Shown: positions 5,812 through 11,165, numbered from the stretch's first letter. The stretch is 11,165 bases of DNA from Candidatus Aenigmatarchaeota archaeon (GCA_028715225.1 JAQUSH010000015.1:1-11165), one strand, 5' to 3'. Made by a program: numbers and translations. The notes: a model not told the origin generated them from the letters alone.

Positions 5812-5819
5812 TATTTAAA
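5812..5819 (+). promoter_or_regulatory. TATA box for the 5853 gene
   Basis: TATTTAAA begins 41 nt before ATG 5853, leaving room for a short leader that holds the GGTGA ribosome site at 5844-5848. It lies 8 bp after the Nop10 stop. Confidence 0.55.
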
Positions 5820-5843
5820 CATTTCTGTTCTATCTACTAATTA

Positions 5844-5848
5844 GGTGA
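5844..5848 (+). promoter_or_regulatory. Shine-Dalgarno site of the 5853 gene (GGTGA)
   Basis: GGTGA sits 4 nt before ATG 5853. It fixes the start and shows that this gene is translated from a leadered mRNA. Confidence 0.6.
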
Positions 5849-5852
5849 AATA

Positions 5853-6611
5853 ATGACTAGACAGAGAAATTATGGAACAATTGAAAATCCTAATATGAGG
5901 GATATAACATTAGAGCTAACCGATTCTTTACGAGATTATATGAAAATATTACCAGATCTTGATTTTGGCGACTTCGAAACAATGAGACTAACACCAGACA
6001 AACCAAATAGCGCAAGAATAATCATACCTATTTATCATTATGGAGAAGAAGTTGGAACTATTACCGCTATTTTATTCAGATCAGGCGATGGAACTGGCGC
6101 CAATACAACATATAAACTTAATGAGTTAGAAATATACAGATATTTGCAATTTAAAGATAAACCAGAGCGAGTGTTGCCTAGAAAGAAAGATTGTATAAAG
6201 GAAGCATTCTTCCCATTCTTTTCAATTCATGATAATAAAATATACCGAAATACGGTTTCGTTAGAAGAATTAAGTGTTGACAATCCTGAAAATCCAACGA
6301 TGATTATTCATGCGTGTCACTTGGGTGACCAGCCGATAAAATATCCATGTTTTTTGAAAGCATTGAAAAATGATAGTAATAAAAAGAGAGGAAGAGGTTC
6401 TGAAAGGATACAACTGACATGCGGCCATTTTGAAAGTGGGAAGAGATTTGGAGATCCGCACGCTATTGTCCATACTCTGAAAGAGCCAAAGGATGCTATG
6501 CAGGTAGTCGGTTTTTTATCGGTTAATCGTTATGATAATCCGCTTGTAGAAATACTGGATAAGGTGGCAACTGTTCCAGAGGATATACGCACTTCATCAG
6601 ATTTTTTCTAG
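5853..6611 (+). CDS. Unknown soluble protein, 252 residues
   Basis: I do not recognise this protein. It has no signal peptide or membrane segment. The first half mixes acidic helices with beta-strand-like stretches (ARIIIPIYHYGEEVGTITAILF, about 54-75). The centre holds a possible metal-binding or catalytic cluster: H153, C155 and H156 (HACH), C166, and C190-G-H192, with a basic linker KKRGRGSER (177-185) between them. The C-terminal third (VVGFLSVNRYDNPLVEIL, about 218-235) looks like a strand-loop-helix. Cys/His spacing does not match a zinc finger that I know. The gene has its own TATA box and GGTGA site, and its last codons (TTTTTTC) form a T-tract. It interrupts the usual Nop10-PAC2 adjacency, suggesting an insertion in this lineage. 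Confidence 0.7.
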   Translation: MTRQRNYGTIENPNMRDITLELTDSLRDYMKILPDLDFGDFETMRLTPDKPNSARIIIPIYHYGEEVGTITAILFRSGDGTGANTTYKLNELEIYRYLQFKDKPERVLPRKKDCIKEAFFPFFSIHDNKIYRNTVSLEELSVDNPENPTMIIHACHLGDQPIKYPCFLKALKNDSNKKRGRGSERIQLTCGHFESGKRFGDPHAIVHTLKEPKDAMQVVGFLSVNRYDNPLVEILDKVATVPEDIRTSSDFF

Positions 6612-6631
6612 AATTTTAGTGAGGCAAAGGC

Positions 6632-6639
6632 TTAAATAG
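6632..6639 (+). promoter_or_regulatory. TATA box for the PAC2-rpoK unit
   Basis: TTAAATAG begins 41 nt before ATG 6673. A GTGA ribosome site at 6665-6668, 4 nt before the ATG, lies inside the predicted short leader. Confidence 0.5.
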
Positions 6640-6672
6640 TATGCTCAGAAAAATTAGTTTTATAGTGATTCT

Positions 6673-7446
6673 ATGAATGAGACAAAAATTGTAACCTTAG
6701 AGAAACCAAAATTAAAAAATCCAATTTGCATTGTCGGCTTGCCAGGGATAGGAAATATCGGACGAATTGCTATTGGTTACGCAGTTCAACAATTAAAAGC
6801 TAAAAAATTCGCAGAATTATACTCACCATATTTTTTCCCATTTGTCATGATACATGATGATTCAATACACACTTTGAGAAACGAATTTTATTATTTCAAA
6901 GACAAGAAAAGAGACATCATATTCATAATCGGTGATTGCCAGTCATATGATCCTAAAGGACATCATGAAGTTGCTGGAAAGATATTGGAATTCTTGAAAT
7001 CTTACGGATGCAAGGATGTAATAACAATAGGAGGATTTGGCACAGGAAAAGTAAATGATCACCCAAGTGTATATGGTGCGGCAACTGACAAGGACATGAT
7101 TGAATTATTTAAGAAAAATGGAGTCAATTTTGATGTTTCAGGAAAGATAACAACAATAGTTGGTGCTTCAGGATTGATAGCTGGCCTTAGCGGATTGTAC
7201 GGAATGAAGTCAGTTTGCCTGTTAGGTGAAACAAGCGGTTATCCTATCATAACTGATCCAAATGCAGCAGAAGCTGTTTTAGGGGTGCTAACAAAAGCTT
7301 TAAATCTTAAACTGGACCTAAAGAAGTTAGACGAAAAGGTCAAATCAATGCATGATTTCATAAAGAAGCTTGAAGTATTACAACAGCAGGCAACTGAACA
7401 AATGACAGCAGGAAAAAAGAAAGATGACCTGAAATATATTGGATGA
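6673..7446 (+). CDS. PAC2 family protein (proteasome assembly chaperone-like)
   Basis: A 257-residue member of the PAC2 family (archaeal PbaA/PbaB-type proteins related to eukaryotic proteasome assembly chaperone 2). The conserved N-terminal VGLPGIGNIG (21-30) and the later GGFGTGK (120-126), TIVGASGLIAGLSGLYG (161-177) and LLGETSGYP (183-191) segments are the family hallmarks. Residues about 212-245 form a charged helical tail (KLDEKVKSMHDFIKKLEVL) that may be a short coiled coil. The glycine-rich motif has been mistaken for an ATPase loop, but no Walker A lysine is present. The gene follows Nop10 in many archaea; here one unknown gene intervenes. Its TGA overlaps the junction with rpoK, so the two are co-transcribed. 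Confidence 0.85.
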   Translation: MNETKIVTLEKPKLKNPICIVGLPGIGNIGRIAIGYAVQQLKAKKFAELYSPYFFPFVMIHDDSIHTLRNEFYYFKDKKRDIIFIIGDCQSYDPKGHHEVAGKILEFLKSYGCKDVITIGGFGTGKVNDHPSVYGAATDKDMIELFKKNGVNFDVSGKITTIVGASGLIAGLSGLYGMKSVCLLGETSGYPIITDPNAAEAVLGVLTKALNLKLDLKKLDEKVKSMHDFIKKLEVLQQQATEQMTAGKKKDDLKYIG

Positions 7447-7451
7447 TAATT

Positions 7452-7646
7452 ATGGATGAAAAATATTCAAAATTTGAAAGAGCAAGAATGATTGGCGCAC
7501 GTGCGTTACAGATAGCTCGAGGAGCACCTTTAACAATAAAAACAGATTTAAAGGATCCAATCAAGATAGCTGAAGAAGAATTCGCGCAAGGAACAATGCC
7601 TTTAGATGTTCGCAGAAAGATGCCAATAAAAATGGAAATTGCATAA
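7452..7646 (+). CDS. rpoK: DNA-directed RNA polymerase subunit K (Rpo6, omega/Rpb6 homologue)
   Basis: A 64-residue assembly subunit of archaeal RNA polymerase that clamps the large subunits, homologous to bacterial omega and eukaryotic Rpb6. The signature KFERARMIGARALQIARGAP (about 7-26) and the DPIKIAEEEFAQGTMPLDVRR segment (about 35-55) are diagnostic and in the right order. I place the start at ATG 7452, not ATG 7443: the preceding GATGAT holds the PAC2 stop and gives the 5-nt spacing seen at other coupled starts, while the longer form only adds MII. The next gene has a promoter that begins 4 bp after the stop, so this gene ends its transcript. Confidence 0.92.
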   Translation: MDEKYSKFERARMIGARALQIARGAPLTIKTDLKDPIKIAEEEFAQGTMPLDVRRKMPIKMEIA

Positions 7647-7649
7647 GGG

Positions 7650-7657
7650 TTTAAATA
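7650..7657 (+). promoter_or_regulatory. TATA box for the 7679 gene (leaderless)
   Basis: TTTAAATA, preceded by AAGGG, begins 29 nt before ATG 7679. It is one of the clearest archaeal promoters in the window and predicts a leaderless mRNA. An oligo-T stretch (7672-7678) sits right before the ATG. Confidence 0.65.
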
Positions 7658-7678
7658 CTTTTCTATCCTATTGTTTTT

Positions 7679-8212
7679 ATGGGAGCTAAAGTTATTGATT
7701 TTAGATCAAGAATTGATAGAACTGTTTACATTGTAGGTTTAGAACCAGAATCTTCTACACATCCGCATGGATATGCTATAGTTAGCAATGCTGGAAATAT
7801 GCAAAAAGACGGAAAGTGCGTATGGCAAAATGACGCAGCTCGAGATATTACTGTTGCTAGATTAACAGGAATAGTAACCGAACGAGACTGGGCTGGCGCA
7901 ATAACATCAGATTTTGGATCTGGTTTCACAGGAGTTGAATTACATCATGATTCTATTGCTTATGGAAAAATAAAGACACCTGTTAGAATAAGAACTGTTG
8001 GCGGAGTAATTAAGAAAAACGATGAGAACAGCTATACATTAGAAAATCAGACTCAGTATGTTATGCGCAGCATTGTTCATGCAGTTAAAAAATTAGAACC
8101 TGAAATGCTGAACCTTCTTGAGAATTTCATGGTTCCGAAAGAAGACGCAAACGCAATAAGGATGTATGTTGAAGCACTTACAGCCAAGAGAATTATAAAG
8201 GCAAAGAAGTAA
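7679..8212 (+). CDS. Unknown soluble protein, 177 residues
   Basis: I do not recognise this protein. The N-terminal two thirds look beta-rich: RTVYIVGLEP (14-23), HGYAIVSNAG (30-39), DITVARLTGIV (56-66), GFTGVELHHDSIAYGKI (82-98), PVRIRTVGGVIKK (101-113). The C-terminus is helical (about 125-177) with a basic end KRIIKAKK. There are several histidines (H28, H30, H89, H90) and one cysteine (C47). No membrane segment or signal peptide is present. It has a strong leaderless promoter and lies between rpoK and enolase, two genes that are near neighbours in many archaea. A role in transcription or translation is possible from context only. Confidence 0.7.
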   Translation: MGAKVIDFRSRIDRTVYIVGLEPESSTHPHGYAIVSNAGNMQKDGKCVWQNDAARDITVARLTGIVTERDWAGAITSDFGSGFTGVELHHDSIAYGKIKTPVRIRTVGGVIKKNDENSYTLENQTQYVMRSIVHAVKKLEPEMLNLLENFMVPKEDANAIRMYVEALTAKRIIKAKK

Positions 8213-8226
8213 CATTTCTATCTACA

Positions 8227-8234
8227 TTTATAAA
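8227..8234 (+). promoter_or_regulatory. TATA box for enolase (leaderless)
   Basis: TTTATAAA begins 27 nt before ATG 8254, and no Shine-Dalgarno site is visible in between. Confidence 0.6.
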
Positions 8235-8253
8235 ACAGAAGCAAATAATTATT

Positions 8254-9324
8254 ATGATTAAGAGCATTAAGATTGATGAAATTAAAGATTCTAGAAAAAA
8301 CAGGCAAATTAGGGCTATATTATATACAAATAAGGGCACTTACTTGGGATGCGCACCTGCTGGCGCTTCAACTGGAAAATATGAAGCAAAGACTGCTCCA
8401 AATAATGCTGCCATAAAACAGTTCTTAAGATTGAAAATGATCAAAGATGAGAAGAAATTGGATTCTCTGATAGGAAAACTTCCAGCCAATATATCTACAC
8501 CATTGTCTATTGCAGCCTGGAAAGCAAATGCCAAATATTCTAACATGTTTCCTTATCCGCTTGGAAATGTAATTGGTGGTGGAGCTCATGGCGGTTTCAC
8601 AAAGATACAGGAGTTTCTAGTTTGTCCGGTGAAAGCAAAGAATATCAAAGAAGCTGTTGAGACAAATAAGAAGATACACAAAGAAGTTGGCCGCATTCTT
8701 CGTACTGGAAAAAATGATGAAGGTGCATGGAAATCTAAGCACGATGAGTTTGTTACATTAGATGTTCTGTCTAAGGTAGCTGAAAAATATGATGCTAAAA
8801 TCGGAATAGATTTTGCAGCAACGCAGATGCTGAAAAAAGGAAAATACTGCTATTCATTCGGTTGCATACACAAGAATGAGCAAGTTGATTTTGTAAAGGA
8901 TCTGATAAGAATATACAAATTATTCTATGTTGAAGATCCGTTTGAAGAAAATGATTTTTCTAGTTTTAAGGAACTTAAGAAAAAAACAAAATGCTTAGTC
9001 GTCGGAGACGATCTTACTGTTACGAATCCAATTCGTCTGAAACGTGCAAAAGATTCTATTTCAGGAATAATAATTAAAGTGAATCAGATTGGAACTGTAT
9101 CAAAAGCAATTCAAACTGTTAATTCAGCAAAGAAGTATAAAATAACTCCTGTTATTTCTCATCGCTCTGGTGAGACAATGGATCCGTTTATAGCAGATTT
9201 TGCTGTTTCTATGAAAGCACCTTTGCTGAAATGTGGAATTTACGGAAAAGAAAGAGAAGCTAAACTGAAACGATTAATAGAACTTTGGAAGAAAACTAAG
9301 AATCCGAAGATGAATAAAATTTAA
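8254..9324 (+). CDS. eno: Compact enolase
   Basis: Interconverts 2-phosphoglycerate and phosphoenolpyruvate in the cytoplasm (glycolysis and gluconeogenesis). At 356 residues it is about 60-80 shorter than usual enolases (about 415-435). All the active-site positions of yeast enolase can still be placed: loop Ser39 (GAST, S39), H159 (H112), E168 (E120), E211 (E146 in DEGAW), metal ligands D246, E295 and D320 (D176, E217, D242), catalytic base K345 (K265), H373 (H293) and K396 (K316). Spacing is identical or nearly so from E217 onward. The shortening lies mainly between S39 and H112 (about 47 fewer residues) and between E120 and E146 (about 17). The conserved DSRGNPT has become DSRKNRQ and SEFY has become TQML. 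It is probably active but divergent; a moonlighting or altered-specificity paralogue is the alternative. It ends in the palindrome shared with cysS. Confidence 0.88.
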   Translation: MIKSIKIDEIKDSRKNRQIRAILYTNKGTYLGCAPAGASTGKYEAKTAPNNAAIKQFLRLKMIKDEKKLDSLIGKLPANISTPLSIAAWKANAKYSNMFPYPLGNVIGGGAHGGFTKIQEFLVCPVKAKNIKEAVETNKKIHKEVGRILRTGKNDEGAWKSKHDEFVTLDVLSKVAEKYDAKIGIDFAATQMLKKGKYCYSFGCIHKNEQVDFVKDLIRIYKLFYVEDPFEENDFSSFKELKKKTKCLVVGDDLTVTNPIRLKRAKDSISGIIIKVNQIGTVSKAIQTVNSAKKYKITPVISHRSGETMDPFIADFAVSMKAPLLKCGIYGKEREAKLKRLIELWKKTKNPKMNKI

Positions 9325-9329
9325 ATTTT
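9316..9329. terminator. 14-bp palindrome carrying both convergent stop codons
   Basis: AAAATTTAAATTTT is a perfect palindrome. The TAA ending enolase (9322-9324) and the TAA ending cysS (complement of 9321-9323) overlap in its centre, and both proteins end in Lys-Ile. T-rich sequence lies on the downstream side for both directions, so it probably acts as a bidirectional T-tract terminator. Confidence 0.55.
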
Positions 9330-10715
9330 CTTTATTCTCGGTCCGACAGGAGAATCTTCTATGATATAACCAAGCTTCTTTATCTCGTCTCTTATTCTAT
9401 CAGATTCCTTAAAGTCCTTCTTCTTTCTAGCCTCTTCGCGTTTCTTAACTAGATCAAGAACTTCTTTAGGAATTTTTTCTTTCTTATGTTCTAATATCCC
9501 AAGAACTTTGTCAAAATTCATCATTGCATCATAAACTTTCTTCAAATCTTTTTGAGAAATATTATCTTCATCAATTGCTTTGTTTACGTCTCTTATCAAT
9601 TCAAATACAGAAGCTAGCGCAAGCGAAACATTAAGGTCGTCATCCATGTTGTTTTCAAATTCTTTAGTTCTTTTTTCAATTAGTTCGTTTATTTCTTTAT
9701 TATCCTTATTTTTAGTTTTAATATCTTTTATTCTGTCGATAAAACTAATCATATTCTGAACAGTTTTTTCAGCCTGTTTTAGACTGTCTTCTGTTAAGTT
9801 AAGCTGAGTTCTGTAATGAGTTGAGAGGAAAAGATATCTTATTGCTTTTGCAGAATGGCCTTTCTTCAGAAGATCTCTTAATGTGTAAAAGTTTCCTAAA
9901 GACTTGCTCATCTTTTTTCCATCTACTAAAAGATGTTCTCCGTGCATCCAGTATTTTACAAATGGTTTGCCGGTAGCTGCTTCTGACTGCGCAATCTCAT
10001 TTGTATGATGAGGAAATATTAAATCAACACCGCCTGTGTGAATGTCGAATGTTTCACCTAGATACTTAGAGCTCATGCTAGAACATTCAATGTGCCAGCC
10101 AGGCCTTCCCTTTCCAATCTCTGTTTCCCAAAAGACGTCTCCGTCTTCAGGTGTCCATGCTTTCCACAACGAAAAATCACGAGCATCTTCTTTTGAGTAT
10201 TCATCTTTATTCATCTGTGAAACTGATTTTAGTTCGCTAAGATCCAAACCAGCAAGTTTGCCATAGTCTTTGAATTTTTTAATAGAGAAATATATTGAAC
10301 CGTCTTCTCCTTTGTAAGCATAACCTTTTTCTAAAAGAATCTTAATTGTTTTAATCATTTCAGAAATATGTTCTGTAGCGCGTGGTATTATGTCTGCTGG
10401 AATTACATTTAACGATTTAAGATCTTCGAAAAAAGCATCTTCATATTTTTTTGTAAACTTCTTTAAACTAGTTCCTTCTTTCTGGGAATCTCTTATCGTC
10501 TTATCATCAACATCTGTAACATTCATCACATGTTTAACTTTGAATCCTCTGTACAGAAGCCATCTCTTCAGAATATCCTGGAAAACATATGTTCTCAAGT
10601 TTCCAACATGCGCGAAGTTGTATACAGTTGGACCGCAAGTGTAAAGCGAGACAGAGCCAGCTTTAATTGGTTTAAACACTTCCTTTTTTCTAGTCAGTGT
10701 GTTGAATATTTTCAT
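9321..10715 (-). CDS. cysS: Cysteinyl-tRNA synthetase
   Basis: Class I synthetase that attaches cysteine to tRNA-Cys. The 464 residues are close to the E. coli enzyme in length. The Rossmann domain begins LYTCGPTVYNFAHVGNLR with the HIGH-type motif HVGN at 36-39, and KMSKS is at 268-272 (DGKKMSKSLGNF). The zinc ligands are present with the expected spacing: C27, C211 (HIECSSMS), H236 and E240 (FPHHTNEIAQSE). The helical anticodon-binding region and C-terminal tail (EEARKKKDFKESDRIRDEI, IIEDSPVGPR) follow. It is last in a minus-strand unit after tRNA-Cys and a DUF1653 gene. No strong ribosome site precedes ATG 10715; AGGTTATAA is the nearest candidate. The direct charging route is therefore present, with no need to invoke the SepRS route. 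Confidence 0.96.
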   Translation of the reverse strand: MKIFNTLTRKKEVFKPIKAGSVSLYTCGPTVYNFAHVGNLRTYVFQDILKRWLLYRGFKVKHVMNVTDVDDKTIRDSQKEGTSLKKFTKKYEDAFFEDLKSLNVIPADIIPRATEHISEMIKTIKILLEKGYAYKGEDGSIYFSIKKFKDYGKLAGLDLSELKSVSQMNKDEYSKEDARDFSLWKAWTPEDGDVFWETEIGKGRPGWHIECSSMSSKYLGETFDIHTGGVDLIFPHHTNEIAQSEAATGKPFVKYWMHGEHLLVDGKKMSKSLGNFYTLRDLLKKGHSAKAIRYLFLSTHYRTQLNLTEDSLKQAEKTVQNMISFIDRIKDIKTKNKDNKEINELIEKRTKEFENNMDDDLNVSLALASVFELIRDVNKAIDEDNISQKDLKKVYDAMMNFDKVLGILEHKKEKIPKEVLDLVKKREEARKKKDFKESDRIRDEIKKLGYIIEDSPVGPRIKKI

Positions 10716-10724
10716 ATTTATAAC

Positions 10725-10961
10725 CTATTCTTTCATAAACTTAAAACGCGGAGTTCTTTTTCCATTTATCATAACGTTTTCTTTAAACATTTTTAATGGT
10801 CTTATCCAAATTGAGCATTTTCCGTTTGTTCTGCACTCATATAAACATCGATAGACAACGAATTTCTCAAGCGTTTCACTATGAGTGGCGACATGTAAAA
10901 CTCTTACCTTTCCGCCTTTAAAGTGGAGATATACTCCCGGTTTCAATGTATCTGAAATCAT
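10725..10961 (-). CDS. DUF1653 domain protein
   Basis: A 78-residue single-domain protein. The family hallmarks are visible: YLHFKGGKVRVLHVATHSET (11-30), LEKFVVYRCLYE (31-42), IWIRPLKMF (51-59) and a C-terminal PRFKF. DUF1653 proteins are small beta-barrel-like proteins, mostly bacterial, of unknown function. Unusual here is the ECRTNGKCS loop with cysteines at 39, 43 and 49, replacing the usual shorter linker. I start at ATG 10961 because GTGA lies 5 nt upstream (10967-10970 on the minus strand) and the domain begins right after. A longer frame back to 11063 would run through the tRNA and is an artefact. It sits between tRNA-Cys and cysS. Confidence 0.85.
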   Translation of the reverse strand: MISDTLKPGVYLHFKGGKVRVLHVATHSETLEKFVVYRCLYECRTNGKCSIWIRPLKMFKENVMINGKRTPRFKFMKE

Positions 10962-10973
10962 TGTAATCACAAA

Positions 10974-11047
10974 TGGAGGCGAGGCCGAGAGTCGAACTCG
11001 GTTAGTCGGTTTTGCAGACCGATACATAGCCGTTCTGCCACCTCGCC
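10974..11047 (-). tRNA. trnC: tRNA-Cys (anticodon GCA), CCA encoded
   Basis: Read on the minus strand, the acceptor GGCGAGG pairs with CCTCGCC. The anticodon stem TCGGT/ACCGA encloses loop CTGCAAA with anticodon GCA, and the T arm is CCGAG TTCGACT CTCGG. The variable loop is 4 nt (CTAA) and the D loop keeps GG; the D stem is weak, about three pairs. The discriminator base is U73, the main identity element of tRNA-Cys, followed by a genomically encoded CCA (10974-10976). The body without CCA is 71 nt, and no intron is present. It is the first gene of a unit with DUF1653 and cysS, whose product charges it. Confidence 0.97.
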
Positions 11048-11091
11048 ATATCCATAGTTTCATTTTTATAGTTTAAATATTTAATAACCAT
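11048..11091. promoter_or_regulatory. Divergent promoter region between tRNA-Cys and the PP-loop gene
   Basis: This 44-bp gap is almost entirely A/T. On the plus strand TTTTTATA (11063-11070) begins 29 nt before ATG 11092, the leaderless spacing. On the minus strand the reverse of 11071-11080 gives ATATTTAAAC, about 25-30 nt upstream of the tRNA 5' end. The two TATA elements are adjacent, so the two transcription start regions must compete for space. Confidence 0.55.
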
Positions 11092-11165
11092 ATGAAGAAA
11101 GCTATAGCGCTTGTATCTGGCGGAATTGACAGTCCATTAGCTGCAAAAATGATGTCTAAAGATTA
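11092..11165 (+). CDS. PP-loop ATP pyrophosphatase, probably ThiI-like (N-terminal 24 residues)
   Basis: Only the start of the gene is in the window. It opens MKKAIALVSGGIDSPLAAKM, with the PP-loop motif SGGIDSP at residues 9-15, which binds ATP in adenylating enzymes. The Ile-Asp-Ser-Pro-x-Ala-Ala form is typical of ThiI (4-thiouridine synthase) and its stand-alone archaeal relatives, whereas QueC and related enzymes usually have SGGLDST. Starting directly at the PP-loop means that no N-terminal ferredoxin-like or THUMP domain precedes it. Placement beside tRNA-Cys and cysS would fit a tRNA thiolation role, with cysteine as the ultimate sulfur source, but this is inference. It could be another PP-loop enzyme such as a NAD or asparagine synthetase relative. 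Confidence 0.7.
   Translation, partial: MKKAIALVSGGIDSPLAAKMMSKD

Noticed and set aside
6673..7446. PAC2 protein as an ATP-grasp or P-loop ATPase, based on its glycine-rich GLPGIGNIG
   Set aside because: There is no GKT/GKS after the glycines; the whole pattern fits the PAC2 family instead.
10042..10796. Plus-strand frames opposite cysS
   Set aside because: cysS is unambiguous, with HVGN, KMSKS and zinc ligands in place; the opposite frames lack promoters and recognisable domains.
10725..11063. A 112-codon minus-strand frame running through the tRNA into the DUF1653 gene
   Set aside because: Its first 34 codons are almost all tRNA-Cys sequence; the DUF1653 domain and a proper GTGA-ATG start begin at 10961.
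1..11165. CRISPR arrays, insertion sequences, attachment sites, rRNA or a toxin-antitoxin pair
   Set aside because: No regularly spaced repeats, transposase-like proteins, terminal inverted repeats or rRNA-like sequence were seen on reading either strand.

Overview
The window looks like a chromosomal segment of a small-genome archaeon, most likely a DPANN lineage (Woesearchaeota, Pacearchaeota or Nanoarchaeota-like; this placement is inference). It is strongly AT-rich. It carries archaeal or archaeo-eukaryotic proteins: a PriS-type primase, GINS, L44e, S27e, aIF2-alpha, Nop10, RNA polymerase subunit K and Sec61-beta. Archaeal TATA boxes (TTTAWA type) recur 27-30 nt before leaderless start codons, and GGTGA/GTGA Shine-Dalgarno sites precede the other genes. 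The primase appears to be a single-chain fusion with a PriL-type Fe-S domain, as described for Nanoarchaeum.

Layout. Positions 1-666 hold poorly recognisable or possibly broken short frames and one small hypothetical gene. Positions 654-1788 hold a membrane group: a DUF5652 protein, Sec61-beta and a DUF4013 protein, closed by a hairpin-plus-T-tract. Positions 1826-7446 are a version of the archaeal replication/translation neighbourhood: primase, GINS, L44e, S27e, aIF2-alpha, Nop10 and PAC2. Two unrecognised genes with their own promoters (3689-4312, a zinc-site/coiled-coil protein; 5853-6611) interrupt it. Positions 7452-9324 carry rpoK, an unknown 177-residue protein and a markedly shortened enolase that keeps all its catalytic residues.

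The strand then switches. Enolase (+) and cysteinyl-tRNA synthetase (-) converge on a perfect 14-bp palindrome that supplies both stop codons. The minus-strand unit reads tRNA-Cys(GCA), a DUF1653 protein, then cysS. At the right edge a divergent PP-loop gene (probably ThiI-like) starts 44 bp from the tRNA, so its promoter region is shared.

Within operons, a compact junction recurs: the upstream TGA stop lies inside the GTGA ribosome-binding element, and the next ATG follows 4-5 nt later. This supports several start-codon choices below. No CRISPR array, insertion sequence, rRNA or obvious horizontally acquired defence cassette was seen. The least explained genes are those at 316-666, 3689-4312, 5853-6611 and 7679-8212.
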